From NCBI GenBank assembly GCA_963816985.1, contig CAWFMF010000004.1, positions 1,488,001 to 1,552,000 on the forward strand: a DNA stretch of 64,000 nucleotides, read 5' to 3'. The notes below the pieces were generated by a model, which searched no databases, was not told the DNA's origin, and worked only from the letters and a program-made list of their open reading frames with translations. Made by a program: the position numbers and the translations under genes. Origin of the DNA: JAIVJM01 sp963816985 (GTDB taxonomy: Bacteria; Acidobacteriota; Blastocatellia; Pyrinomonadales; Pyrinomonadaceae). Positions 8,001 through 16,888 of the stretch are shown piece by piece (the stretch's first letter is position 1; every line of letters begins with the position of its first letter).

Positions 8001-9878
8001 TCAGGCCGCTTGCGCGTGCTTTAATTGGTAGAGAAGCAGAAATAAGGCGGCGGGGGTCATTCCGGGGATAAGTCGCGCCTGACCAAAACTTTGGGGCTGC
8101 GAACGCTCCAGGCGTTCCACCATCTCGCGAGACAGCCCACTAACCAGACTGAATTTGAAGTTTAGAGGAATTTCCAACTTGTCGTGTTGATAAAGACGGT
8201 CATAATTTTGCCGTTGCGACTGGATATAACCGCTATACAAGATGTCCGCCAAGGCAGTTTCGATATCACCGATTGTAAAACTCGAACGCATCTCGAACGG
8301 AAGCAGTCTGAAAACAATCTCATTATCAACATTCGGGTGCTGCGAAAGCTGTGCGAGGGAGACAGAATCGCCCAAATCTCTCCCTAATGTATGAGATAAG
8401 TCCTGGTAACGCTCATCCGAACGCTTGAGCCGCGTTTCTTCAAGAAAAGTTTTCAATCTGGTGATGCGGTCAAGACGTTGGTTGAAACGATCCCAAGAGG
8501 AATCCCCGACTAAACCTAGCTCGCGCCCGTATGGCGACAATCTTGCATCCGCCGTGTCGTGTCTGAGCGAAAGGCGATGCTCGGCGCGGGAAGTGAACAT
8601 GCGGTAAGGCTCATCCACCCCATGATTAATCAGATCGTCAATCAGAACACCAATATAAGATTCCTCACGTCGCAGCCTGAAGCCTTCCCGACCTTGAACA
8701 AAAAGTGCGGCGTTGACGCCTGCGATAAAACCTTGACAGGCGGCCTCTTCATACCCGGTTGTGCCGTTAATTTGCCCCGCGAAGAAGAGCCCCTGCATTC
8801 TGGTCGTCTGAAGAAACGGCGTAAGTCCTCTGGGATCAACAAAATCATATTCGATGGCGTAACCGGGGCGAATTATCTTGGCTTCTCCGAGACCGGGAAT
8901 CTGATGGACGATTTCCTGTTGAAGTTCTGAAGGCAGGGAAGTTGAAAACCCGTTGAGATAGACTTCATAAGTGTCGTGCCCTTCGGGTTCGAGAAATAGT
9001 TGATGCCGCGATTTATCAGGGAATTTTACGACCTTGTCTTCAATTGAAGGGCAATAACGCGGGCCGACGCCTTTTATCTGGCCCGAATAGAGTGGCGATT
9101 CGTTGATGTTAGAGCGGATAGAGTTATGAACGCCCTCGTTCGTATACCCGATAAAACAGGTAATTTGGGGCTGCTCGATGGTTTCGGTTGAAAAAGAGAA
9201 GGGGACGGGGCGTTCGTCCGCAGGTTGCGGCTCGAAGGCGTCCCAGTCAATAGTTCGCCCGTCGAGACGTGGCGGGGTGCCTGTTTTCAACCGTCCAACC
9301 GGGAATCCGAGCTGTTTCAAGCTTTCCGCGAGTTCGATGGAAGCCGGTTCTCCGGCCCGTCCTGCCGTATAAGTCCTTCGACCAGTGTGAATTAGGCCGT
9401 TCAGGAAAGTACCCGTGGCGACCACAACCGCAGCGGCGCGGAGTCGCCGCGTGTCCTGAAGCTCGACTCCGATGACGGAACCGTTTTCGACAATGAAATC
9501 AATAACCAAGCCCTGACGAAGATGCAAATTCGGCGTGGCTTCGAGGAGGCGACGCATTTCGGTTCGATATAAAGCACGGTCGGCTTGTGCGCGAGGAGCC
9601 TGTACAGCGGGGCCACGCGAGCGGTTGAGCAGGCGAAACTGTATGCCGGTGTGGTCAATGACGCGCCCCATGATGCCGCCGAGGGCGTCTATCTCGCGCA
9701 CCAGATTGCCCTTCGCGATGCCTCCCACCGCCGGGTTGCAGGACATCTGCCCGATCATGTCCAAATTGAGGGTGACAAGGGCCGTCTGTGCGCCGATGCG
9801 TGCCGAGGCCGAAGCGGCTTCGCAGCCGGCGTGGCCCGCGCCGATGACGATCACGTCAAAAACTTCGTCAAAGCTCAT
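8001..9878 (-). CDS. mnmG: tRNA uridine-5-carboxymethylaminomethyl modification enzyme MnmG
   Basis: 625 residues, the normal length. With MnmE it installs the cmnm5 group on wobble U34 of certain tRNAs, using FAD, NADH and methylenetetrahydrofolate. The FAD-binding GAGHAGCEAASASARIGA is at residues 13-30, followed by SCNPAVGGIAKGNLVREIDALGG and later GPRYCPSIEDKVVKFPDK, all family signatures. Its ATG is 2 bases from the end of mnmE, so the two are co-transcribed and probably translationally coupled. This order beside parA and the origin is widely conserved. Confidence 0.98.
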   Translation of the reverse strand: MSFDEVFDVIVIGAGHAGCEAASASARIGAQTALVTLNLDMIGQMSCNPAVGGIAKGNLVREIDALGGIMGRVIDHTGIQFRLLNRSRGPAVQAPRAQADRALYRTEMRRLLEATPNLHLRQGLVIDFIVENGSVIGVELQDTRRLRAAAVVVATGTFLNGLIHTGRRTYTAGRAGEPASIELAESLKQLGFPVGRLKTGTPPRLDGRTIDWDAFEPQPADERPVPFSFSTETIEQPQITCFIGYTNEGVHNSIRSNINESPLYSGQIKGVGPRYCPSIEDKVVKFPDKSRHQLFLEPEGHDTYEVYLNGFSTSLPSELQQEIVHQIPGLGEAKIIRPGYAIEYDFVDPRGLTPFLQTTRMQGLFFAGQINGTTGYEEAACQGFIAGVNAALFVQGREGFRLRREESYIGVLIDDLINHGVDEPYRMFTSRAEHRLSLRHDTADARLSPYGRELGLVGDSSWDRFNQRLDRITRLKTFLEETRLKRSDERYQDLSHTLGRDLGDSVSLAQLSQHPNVDNEIVFRLLPFEMRSSFTIGDIETALADILYSGYIQSQRQNYDRLYQHDKLEIPLNFKFSLVSGLSREMVERLERSQPQSFGQARLIPGMTPAALFLLLYQLKHAQAA

Positions 9879-9880
9879 GA

Positions 9881-11248
9881 TTACTTACCTATGCAGAAAG
9901 TCGCGAAAATCTGCGTGAGCACGTCTTCGGGCGTCGTCTCTCCCGTCACTTCTCCGAGGAAACGCAGGGCATCATACAGACCGACGAGGACGAGTTCCTC
10001 GCTCGCTCGTTGAAACAACAAATCTTTTGAAGCAAGGATAGCATTTTCCGTCCGACGCAGCAGGTCGTAGTGACGTGCGTTGGTGATTATAAAATTGCCC
10101 GCGAATGTTTCATGTGCCGAAAACGGCTCGATTATAGCAGCACAGAGGGAATCGAGTCCGGCCCCGGTTTTGGCCGAGATGGAGAGAATCGTTGCGCCGT
10201 TGCTCAAATCACGAACCCGCTCGGTGGCATGTGGGCCGAGGTCACTCTTGTTGAGGGCGATGATGAAACGGCTTTGAGCTGCATCCTCAATCACTTCAAG
10301 GTCTTCGGGAGCGAGCGTTTGTGAGCCGTCGAGAACGACGACGATTAAGTCAGCATCCACAATGGCCCGCCGGGTGCGTTCGACGCCCAGTTGTTCGATC
10401 TTATCCGAAGAAGAACGGACGCCGGCGGTGTCCGTGATAAGAACCGGAACTCCTTCGATATCAATGACTTCACTCAAAGTGTCGCGGGTCGTGCCGGGAA
10501 TGTCCGTGACGATAGCCCTCTCAAGTCGAAGCAAGCTGTTGAAAATACTGGATTTACCTACATTAGGCCGCCCGGCGAGTGTGACGTGAAGACCTTCCTT
10601 GAGGAGCCTTCCTTTCCGAAACGTCCCGGCGAGAGTCTTGACCGTCTCGGCAAGCGTGGAGAGTTTGTGCGAGACCTGCGCGGCCAGGTCTTCGGGCAAA
10701 TCGTCTTCGACGAATTCAAGGGACGATTCGAGCGGGACGATTATTTCCAATAAGGAATCTTTCAACGGCTGAAGTCGCGCCGACAGCTCGCCTCCGAGTT
10801 GGCGCGCGGCCTGCCGCACGGCGGCGTGCGTCTGCGCCTCTATCAGGTCGCGGATGGCTTCGGCCTGTGTGAGGTTGAGCCGACCGTTGGTCAAGGCGCG
10901 CAACGTGAACTCACCCGGATCAGCGGCCCTCGCGCCGAGATAAAGCAATGAATCTATGACACTTAAGAGAAGAGGAGGCGAGCCGTGGCAGCTCAACTCG
11001 ACGACATCTTCGCCGGTGAAAGAACGTGGGGATTTGAAGTAGGTGACGAGGGCCTGGTCTAAAATTTCCCCGCCGTCGAGTTCGTAGAGAGGCTTGAGAA
11101 AGGCACGTTGAGGGTCGGGGCTAAAGCCTTCATCGCGCAGGAGGGAACGGGTCAGGTCGAGTGCGCTGGGGCCGCTGATGCGAATAACGCCAATGCCGCT
11201 CCGCCCCGGTGGTGTCGAGAGAGCAACGATGGTGTCTGTTGCATGCAC
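9881..11248 (-). CDS. mnmE: tRNA modification GTPase MnmE
   Basis: 455 residues. The N-terminal tetrahydrofolate-binding domain starts DTIVALSTPPGRSGIGVIRI. The central GTPase domain has GRPNVGKSSIFNSLL (G1), DIPGTTRD (G2), DTAGVR (G3) and NKSD (G4), and the protein ends with the catalytic CIGK motif. The start is GTG at 11248. It works with the next gene product, MnmG. No missing residues were noticed. Confidence 0.98.
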   Translation of the reverse strand: MHATDTIVALSTPPGRSGIGVIRISGPSALDLTRSLLRDEGFSPDPQRAFLKPLYELDGGEILDQALVTYFKSPRSFTGEDVVELSCHGSPPLLLSVIDSLLYLGARAADPGEFTLRALTNGRLNLTQAEAIRDLIEAQTHAAVRQAARQLGGELSARLQPLKDSLLEIIVPLESSLEFVEDDLPEDLAAQVSHKLSTLAETVKTLAGTFRKGRLLKEGLHVTLAGRPNVGKSSIFNSLLRLERAIVTDIPGTTRDTLSEVIDIEGVPVLITDTAGVRSSSDKIEQLGVERTRRAIVDADLIVVVLDGSQTLAPEDLEVIEDAAQSRFIIALNKSDLGPHATERVRDLSNGATILSISAKTGAGLDSLCAAIIEPFSAHETFAGNFIITNARHYDLLRRTENAILASKDLLFQRASEELVLVGLYDALRFLGEVTGETTPEDVLTQIFATFCIGK

Positions 11249-11301
11249 TGTTGAAAGGAGAGGGCACTCCTGAGACGAGCAAAGGTCTCTTTACAAAGGA
11301 C

Positions 11302-11760
11302 TTAAGTAAGTTTTCTGAGGCTCACTTTGAGCCGCCGCCCGTTGCCTTCGCCGACGGATTCGGTGAAGAGCCGCTCGTCGTCGGCGAGCGTGAGATGGAT
11401 GACTCGCCGCTCGTTCGCATTCATCGGGGCGAAGGTGAAGGGGACGCCCGAAGCGTGGACTCTGTCGGCGGCGTGTCGAGCCATCGCGCGCAATTCGGTC
11501 TCACGCAACGCGCGGAAATTATCCACGTCGAGAATGTATCGCTCGCCGTGCGGGAGTTCGCGCCCGAAGGATTGATTGACGAAATGCTCCAGAGCATCCA
11601 GCAGTTCGCCACCCTCGCTCCGCAGCAGAGAGGCGTCCGCGCCTTCAATTTCCAGTGTGCAGCCGGTCTCCGAATCGAGCGCCTTCGCCTCAAGCTCGAA
11701 TCCGGCGTGCGTGAAAATTTCGTTCAGAAATGTCTCGGCTTGTTGATGAACTTCGCTCAT
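11302..11760 (-). CDS. khpB: RNA-binding protein KhpB/Jag (KH-R3H), no Jag_N domain
   Basis: 152 residues from the ATG at 11760 (MSEVHQQ); an in-frame start 15 bases earlier is less likely. An N-terminal KH-like half is followed by a clear C-terminal R3H domain with NERRVIHLTLADD and TESVGEGNGRRLKVS. Family members bind RNA and affect cell-wall synthesis or division. Its place between yidC and mnmE is the classic jag position. The KH loop that normally reads GxxG is RSEG here (residues about 47-50), so nucleic-acid binding by that half may be altered. Confidence 0.88.
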   Translation of the reverse strand: MSEVHQQAETFLNEIFTHAGFELEAKALDSETGCTLEIEGADASLLRSEGGELLDALEHFVNQSFGRELPHGERYILDVDNFRALRETELRAMARHAADRVHASGVPFTFAPMNANERRVIHLTLADDERLFTESVGEGNGRRLKVSLRKLT

Positions 11761-11807
11761 GGCGGCCAGCCTCAAACTGTTTGTCTAGAGCCACTTACAC
11801 GTCCGAG

Positions 11808-13676
11808 TCAGGCTTGCGACGGACGCGCTTCACTCAGCTTTTTATTCGGGTTATTCGGGCGCGAACCGGCCTTACCCTTCTCCGGCGGCTGCGGCTCCTC
11901 GTCGTCCTCGGACTTCTTCAAAAGGCGATTTATCAACATCTGCTGGCCGAACCCGACGAGGTTGCCGACGAGCCAGTAGACGAGCAACCCTGCGGGCGCG
12001 CTCCAAAGGATGTAGAGCATCATGACGGGCATGATGACCGCCATCATCTTCCGTTGGAGCGGGTCGGCTGAAGGCGCGGGCGTTATCAGTTGCAGGACAA
12101 GCATTGAGCCCGCCATCAGAATCGGGAGGATGTGAATCGGATACGGCTCCGCCGCTGAAAGGTCGGGAATCCACAGGAACGAAGACTGTCGGAAATCAAT
12201 CGAGATAGTGATGGCGACGTAGAGCGCAATCAGGAACGGCATCTGAATCAGGAGGGGCAGACAACCGCCGAGCGGGTTGCCCTCCTTCATCAGACGCAAT
12301 TGCTCCATCTGCAACTCTTTCAGGCGCGGGTCATTCTGCTTCAGCCCCTTGATCTTCTCTTGTATCTCCTTCATCCGCGGCGCGAGCTTCTGGGCCTTCC
12401 TCATGGACTTGGAGGAGCGCCATTTGAGCGGGAAGAAGAGCATGTAAATGATGATAGTAAAGAGAATAATCGCGATGCCGAAGCTCCCCGTGAGCTTGTT
12501 CAGGTAGTTGATAGACCAGAGGATCGGGGCCGCTAAAGGTTTGGTGATACGACCCGTCCAGCCATAGTCTATTAGCTTTCCGAGGTCTATCTGGCGGCCT
12601 TGTAAGTTAGTGCTGATGAGAGCCCCGGTTTCTTCGAGCTGGTCATGGTCTTTGGGGCCGGCGAAGAGATACGCGGGCGTCCCGTCGGCGGGAACCGGCA
12701 CGTAAGCGGTGATTAAGTACCTGTCTTCATTCTGCCCGTTGGCCGAGTGCGGGTATTTCTCAGAACGGTACTCTAAGCCTGCGGCGGGCTGCGGCAGCAC
12801 CAGAGCCATCGAGAAATAAGTGTCAGCCACGGCGGCCCATTGCACCTGACCGTCAACAATTCTAATTTGGGGGCTCTTTTTGTCCGACTCAATTTCCGCG
12901 GCATGCACCCGGATGACGTCGTCGCCTACAGCGGCAACTCCTTCAGGTGCAACGGAATAGAAGGTGTAGTAGGGGACGCCCTGATCGCCGATGCTGGGGC
13001 CGACGGTCATCTTTGCGGTCGTTAAAGGCTGACCGCCCTGCGTGAGCTTCGTCTCTATTTTGACGGTGTAATGATCGGCGTCGAAGGTCAATCTCTTCAA
13101 CACTTCGAGCCCACTCGCGGGATCGTTCAGAAGGAACTCGACGGTCTTCTTCTCGCCCGGATTCAAAGAGACGCGTGCTTCAGGTGCGTTATCCTCGACC
13201 CCGCTGATTTGATAGTTTCTGGAGGAGAGCGCCGAGTCAATTTCGGCCCGTCCCGTGACGATTTTGAGAGGGGCAAGTCCCTGCTCAAGCCCTTTAGACG
13301 AAACGAGTTGGAGAGGCTGTCGGTTGTTATCGGTGCTGCTGATTGAGTAGAGCGGCTTGCCCTTCCCGCCTTCGCCCTTATTCTGTTTAATAATCCAGCT
13401 TTTAGCTATCGCGCCGCGACTATCTAAAGCCACTTCAAAAAGGGGCGTGGAGACCGAAAGCGTGCGCTGTGGAATATTATCCGGGGCGGATGCGGGAGTT
13501 TCGACCTGTGCCCCGGCGGGGGCCGTCTGGGCAGGTGCGGCAGAGGGCGTCGGCGTGGCGGTCGGTGACGGAGAATTAGTGTTCGTTTGCGGGGGAGTTG
13601 CGGGGAATAAATAGCTCCACCCGAAGAGAATGACAGCCGAGAGTGCGAAAGCTAGTAAAAGGCGCTTCTGTTCCAT
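11808..13676 (-). CDS. yidC: Membrane protein insertase YidC
   Basis: 622 residues, the long Gram-negative form. A first membrane helix at residues 5-25 is followed by a Pro/Ala/Thr-rich linker, a large periplasmic beta domain (to about 350) and the conserved insertase core, with PLKWRSSKSMRKAQKLAP and GGCLPLLIQMPFLIALYVA. It ends in a basic tail. YidC inserts and folds inner-membrane proteins, alone or with Sec. It lies downstream of yidD and rnpA in the usual order. The periplasmic domain indicates a cell with an outer membrane. Confidence 0.97.
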   Translation of the reverse strand: MEQKRLLLAFALSAVILFGWSYLFPATPPQTNTNSPSPTATPTPSAAPAQTAPAGAQVETPASAPDNIPQRTLSVSTPLFEVALDSRGAIAKSWIIKQNKGEGGKGKPLYSISSTDNNRQPLQLVSSKGLEQGLAPLKIVTGRAEIDSALSSRNYQISGVEDNAPEARVSLNPGEKKTVEFLLNDPASGLEVLKRLTFDADHYTVKIETKLTQGGQPLTTAKMTVGPSIGDQGVPYYTFYSVAPEGVAAVGDDVIRVHAAEIESDKKSPQIRIVDGQVQWAAVADTYFSMALVLPQPAAGLEYRSEKYPHSANGQNEDRYLITAYVPVPADGTPAYLFAGPKDHDQLEETGALISTNLQGRQIDLGKLIDYGWTGRITKPLAAPILWSINYLNKLTGSFGIAIILFTIIIYMLFFPLKWRSSKSMRKAQKLAPRMKEIQEKIKGLKQNDPRLKELQMEQLRLMKEGNPLGGCLPLLIQMPFLIALYVAITISIDFRQSSFLWIPDLSAAEPYPIHILPILMAGSMLVLQLITPAPSADPLQRKMMAVIMPVMMLYILWSAPAGLLVYWLVGNLVGFGQQMLINRLLKKSEDDEEPQPPEKGKAGSRPNNPNKKLSEARPSQA

Positions 13677-13739
13677 TTAAAAGGTATTTGCTGGCAAATA
13701 TAAACTTATCAACGACAAAAAGTGTGATCTTGATTGAGT

Positions 13740-13949
13740 TTATTTGACCGGGTCGTAGCCGCCCGGATGAAAGGGATGGCACTTCAAAAGTCGGCGGGCT
13801 CCCATCCAGCCCCCGCGCATGACGCCGTACCTCTCGACCGCCTCAAGGGTATATTCCGAGCACGTCGGGACGAAGCGACAAGAGGGGGGCAGCAGAGGCG
13901 AGATGCTCGCCTTGTAGAATCTTAAAAGCCCCGCAACAATTACCTTCAA
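13740..13949 (-). CDS. yidD: Membrane protein insertion efficiency factor YidD
   Basis: 69 residues with the family hallmark cysteines and pattern: LLRFYKASISPLLPPSCRF, PTCSEYTLEAVERYG, and KCHPFHPGGYDPV at the end. YidD is a small membrane-associated protein that aids YidC-dependent insertion. The start is TTG at 13949, because no ATG or GTG fits in frame. It lies between rnpA and yidC, as in most bacteria. Confidence 0.95.
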   Translation of the reverse strand: MKVIVAGLLRFYKASISPLLPPSCRFVPTCSEYTLEAVERYGVMRGGWMGARRLLKCHPFHPGGYDPVK

Positions 13950-13972
13950 GGCTTAAGTACCCGCGCCGTCAA

Positions 13973-14326
13973 TCAACGAAGCTCGGCGCTCTTCACGCGA
14001 GCGACGATTTGCCGAAACTCTTCGAGGACTAAAGGCATTTTCGCCGAAAGTACCGACCTGCGCGCGTTGATGACCCAGTCGTACTTTCCTTGAAGCGCGT
14101 CCAAATCCGTCAGGCTCAGGCGAAATGCCTCGCGTATCAGCCGTTTGGCCCGGTTACGCCCGACCGCCCTCAGAGACATTTTGCGTGAAGCCGTAATGCC
14201 GAGGCGGTGTTGGGCCACTTCGTTGGCCAAAATAAAGACCGACAACAGACGCCCGTCGTAGCGTCGCCCGTTGCCGTAGACCTTGCGGTACTCCGCGGAA
14301 CTACGCAACGGCGCTCGCTGAGGCAA
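13973..14326 (-). CDS. rnpA: Ribonuclease P protein component
   Basis: 117 residues. The RNase P protein assists the catalytic RNA in trimming tRNA 5' ends. The diagnostic RNR motif appears as AVGRNRAKRLIREAFR (residues about 55-70). The start is TTG at 14326, with GGAG 5 bases upstream. The frame is the same as that of rpmH, whose TAG stop lies 12 bases before this start, so stop-codon readthrough would fuse L34 to RnpA; the TTG and its Shine-Dalgarno sequence argue for separate translation. Confidence 0.95.
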   Translation of the reverse strand: MPQRAPLRSSAEYRKVYGNGRRYDGRLLSVFILANEVAQHRLGITASRKMSLRAVGRNRAKRLIREAFRLSLTDLDALQGKYDWVINARRSVLSAKMPLVLEEFRQIVARVKSAELR

Positions 14327-14338
14327 AACGACTCCAGA

Positions 14339-14485
14339 CTAATAATGTGAAGGGGTCAGACGCTTGCGCCCTTTGGCCCTGCGCCTTTTGAGCACCAGGC
14401 GACCGTTCTTGGTAGCCATGCGGGCACGGAAGCCGTGCGTCTTGGCGCGACGGCGATTGTTCGGTTGAAATGTTCGCTTCGGCAT
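14339..14485 (-). CDS. rpmH: 50S ribosomal protein L34
   Basis: 48 residues, too short for many gene finders. It reads MPKRTFQPNNRRRAK, then THGFRARMATKNGRLVLKRR and a basic end, the full L34 pattern. ATG is at 14485, preceded by GAGGAG. The final TPSHY differs from the common short Ala/Val ending. It heads the rpmH-rnpA-yidD-yidC-khpB-mnmE-mnmG-parA-parB run and is divergent from dnaA. Confidence 0.97.
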   Translation of the reverse strand: MPKRTFQPNNRRRAKTHGFRARMATKNGRLVLKRRRAKGRKRLTPSHY

Positions 14486-14518
14486 AACTGTCTATCTTCT
14501 CCTCAAACGAAAACATTA

Positions 14519-14547
14519 AGACTATCTTTTGGCTCACTTTCTGTCAA
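14519..14547 (-). promoter_or_regulatory. Sigma-70-type promoter for rpmH operon
   Basis: On the minus strand, -35 TTGACA (14542-14547) and -10 TAGTCT (14519-14524) are separated by 17 bases, 34 bases upstream of the rpmH ATG. The -35 is a perfect consensus. Confidence 0.7.
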
Positions 14548-14727
14548 GCAAGCCGGAGGCTTATCACGGCCCGAAAAGGCCGAAAGTCGGGTATTAACAA
14601 GCTTGATAATACTGCCTTAAAACACTACATCACTCTTTCCGCCGCATAAATTCAGATTACTTAATGACGCCTAAAATAGAGGATTTTGAGAGCTTTGAAA
14701 ATTTTCCCCGTGCCCTGTGGATTTCTC

Positions 14728-14756
14728 TTGCATCGGGAATTACATTGTGCTAGTCT
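14728..14756 (+). promoter_or_regulatory. Candidate dnaA promoter
   Basis: -35 TTGCAT (14728-14733), a 17-base spacer and -10 TAGTCT (14751-14756) preceded by TGC (extended -10). The -10 is identical to that of the divergent rpmH promoter. A leader of about 270 bases would precede the dnaA ATG and would include three DnaA boxes, consistent with autoregulation. Confidence 0.45.
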
Positions 14757-14835
14757 CGCGCCCGTTTCACTGGCGTCAACCGCCTGTAAGTAATTGAAAG
14801 TAAAACACTTAAAGCTTCACTTTAAGTCCGCGGAT

Positions 14836-14869
14836 TTTTCCACAAGCCTGTGGAAAACCCTGTGGAAAA
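14836..14869. promoter_or_regulatory. DnaA-box cluster upstream of dnaA
   Basis: Three boxes: TTTTCCACA at 14836-14844, and TGTGGAAAA at 14849-14857 and at 14861-14869. A weaker TGTGGATTT lies at 14716-14724. The rest of the 547-base rpmH-dnaA gap has no gene. Confidence 0.85.
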
Positions 14870-15032
14870 CTTTCAAGAGTGGGAGCGGAAAAGAGCCCGA
14901 AAGAGTGTTTTTTCAATACCTTCCGATTCTTGCCTCAAAGCAGAGCTTGAGCGGGCGAGTTTTCGGAATCGTACTCTTTCAAGTCAGATTTAAGAAGGTA
15001 GTAGTTAAGCTGAAAAACGAGGCCGAGAAGCC

Positions 15033-16499
15033 ATGAGTACAGCCATCGAGAATAGAATTTGGAGCGACATCCTCCACGCCGTCGAGAAGCGTTTGAATCG
15101 TCAGAGCTTCGACACGTGGATTCGCCCCATCCACTTCGAGCGGTGCGACGAATTCGGCCACGTGCTCCACCTGCGCGCACCTAATCACGTCGTCAAGGAT
15201 TGGGTCAGCTCAAACTATTCGGATGTCCTGGACGCTTCTCTGGCCGAGCTTAACCTCTCCGAGTATCAGCTCGATTGGACGGTCGAGGAAGAGGCTCAGT
15301 CTGCCAACTCGATCAGCGAGAAAGAGGAAGAAGAGATCGCCGCCTTGGATTTAGAGGAGAAGGGGACTTCAAACTCCGGCAAAAATAACGGCTCCAGTCT
15401 CTTCTCTCTTTTGGAGGCGGCGCAGTCCGACGGACTCACGCCCGGCGCGACGACTTTCGTAGACATCGAGCCGCTGGAAAATTCACTTAATCCGAAATGC
15501 TCTTTCCAGACGTTCGTCGTCGGCTCCTGCAACCAGTTCGCGCACGCCGCGGCGCTGGCCGTGGCCGAAGCTCCGGGGAAGACCTATAACCCTCTCTACA
15601 TCTACGGCGGCGTGGGACTCGGCAAAACTCACCTCATGCACGCCGTCGGGCACGCGATTAAAGAGCGGAACCGCTACCTCCGTCTGTTGTACATCTCAGC
15701 CGAGAGGTTCATGAACGAGCTCATCAACGCCATTCGCTACGATAAGACGCAGTCGTTCCGTGAGAAATATCGCTCGATTGACATCCTTCTCATGGACGAC
15801 ATCCAGTTCATGGCCGGGAAGGAGCGGACGCAGGAGGAATTCTTCCACACCTTCAACGCTCTCTACGACGGGCAGAAGCAGATCGTCATTACTTCGGACT
15901 GCCCGCCGAAGGAAATCCCGACGCTTGAGGAGCGTCTCCACTCACGTTTCGAGTGGGGCTTGATTGCCGACATCGAGCCGCCCGACTTGGAGACGAAAGT
16001 CGCCATCCTCAAACGCCGCGCCGACCTCGACGGCGTCGTCCTTCCTGACGATGTCGCCTTCTTCATCGCTGGGAAGGTGAAGAGCAACATCCGCGAACTG
16101 GAAGGCTCGCTCGTGCGTCTCGTAGCCATCTCGTCTCTGCGCGGATTGCCTATCTCCAAGATGCTCGCGCAGGACGCGATTCGTAACATCGCCGAAGACG
16201 ACCAGCCCGCCGGCATCACCATTGAGCAAATCCAGAGGGCCGTCGCGACGCACTACCGGCTGCGGGTTGACGACATCAAATCGAAGAACAACTCAAGGCA
16301 GATTGCCGTCCCGCGTCAGGTCGCGATGTACCTCTGCAAGCGTCTGACGAAACACAGTTTTCCTGAGATCGGGCGTGAGTTCGGAGGCAAGCACCACACG
16401 ACCGTTATCCACTCAGTAGATAAGATTGATGCGCTGGTTACTAAGGATCAGAATTTCCACAGGGTCGTGAGCGACCTTATGGACAATCTTTGCAAGTAG
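15033..16499 (+). CDS. dnaA: Chromosomal replication initiator DnaA
   Basis: 488 residues. Domain I covers about residues 1-85, followed by a Glu/Ser-rich variable domain II. Domain III (AAA+) has Walker A GGVGLGKTHLMHA, Walker B LLMDDIQFM and the sensor region SRFEWGLIADIEPPDLE. Domain IV ends with the DnaA signature EFGGKHHTTVIHSVDKI, which binds TTATCCACA-type boxes. DnaA-ATP opens the origin and also acts as a transcription factor. Boxes lie on both sides of this gene. It is divergent from rpmH and upstream of dnaN. Confidence 0.98.
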   Translation: MSTAIENRIWSDILHAVEKRLNRQSFDTWIRPIHFERCDEFGHVLHLRAPNHVVKDWVSSNYSDVLDASLAELNLSEYQLDWTVEEEAQSANSISEKEEEEIAALDLEEKGTSNSGKNNGSSLFSLLEAAQSDGLTPGATTFVDIEPLENSLNPKCSFQTFVVGSCNQFAHAAALAVAEAPGKTYNPLYIYGGVGLGKTHLMHAVGHAIKERNRYLRLLYISAERFMNELINAIRYDKTQSFREKYRSIDILLMDDIQFMAGKERTQEEFFHTFNALYDGQKQIVITSDCPPKEIPTLEERLHSRFEWGLIADIEPPDLETKVAILKRRADLDGVVLPDDVAFFIAGKVKSNIRELEGSLVRLVAISSLRGLPISKMLAQDAIRNIAEDDQPAGITIEQIQRAVATHYRLRVDDIKSKNNSRQIAVPRQVAMYLCKRLTKHSFPEIGREFGGKHHTTVIHSVDKIDALVTKDQNFHRVVSDLMDNLCK

Positions 16500-16523
16500 T
16501 TAGCTCACTTTTAGGGCTAAAAG

Positions 16524-16800
16524 TTTTCCACAGCCCTGCGTACCGTTTAGTTCTTTAAAGAGCTATACTTAAGTAAAAGTTTTCCACATTTCCACAGCCC
16601 CCCTTCAGAGACAGCCTGTGGAAATGTGGAAAACTCAGATTTAATTCTCTTTTTCCACAATGAAGGCAAGTTTTCCACAGCGATTTCCACAGCCCCTGTG
16701 GAAATCAACTCTTTTGTTTACAACAGTAAAGTGACTTTTCCACATTTCCACAGGCCCTACTACTACTACTAGATATAAATATAAGGTATTTAATTAGGAG
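16524..16800. other. oriC: Replication origin oriC (DnaA boxes, DnaA-trio, AT-rich element)
   Basis: The dnaA-dnaN gap holds about 12 DnaA-box-like 9-mers, on both strands. TTTTCCACA occurs at 16524, 16580, 16651, 16671 and 16736, ATTTCCACA at 16588, 16683 and 16744, TGTGGAAAT at 16617 and 16697, and TGTGGAAAA at 16625. The last box is followed by GGCC, then CTA repeated five times (16757-16771), then an AT-rich stretch to about 16800. This is the box, GC spacer, DnaA-trio, AT-rich order described as the bacterial origin unwinding system. Replication should start unwinding near 16770. Bases 16801-16888 show only the dnaN leader. Confidence 0.92.
16757..16771 (+). promoter_or_regulatory. DnaA-trio repeat (5 x CTA)
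   Basis: Five uninterrupted CTA triplets (3'-GAT-5' on the other strand), starting 5 bases after DnaA box 16744-16752 and leading into AT-rich DNA. DnaA-trios bind DnaA on single-stranded DNA and promote strand opening. Confidence 0.8.
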
Positions 16801-16888
16801 TAATAGTAAAAGGCGGGCCGTGTTGTCAGCAGGAAAAGCATTCGGATGTTGATGCAAAATTAATAGTCACAAAGAGGAGTTCACATAC

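Noticed and set aside
10105..10120. Possible third parS-like sequence inside mnmE
   Set aside because: TGTTTCATGTGCCGAA matches only about 11 of 16 consensus bases and lies in coding sequence.
16757..16771. CTA repeat as a simple microsatellite
   Set aside because: Its position directly after a DnaA box and before an AT-rich stretch fits the DnaA-trio better.
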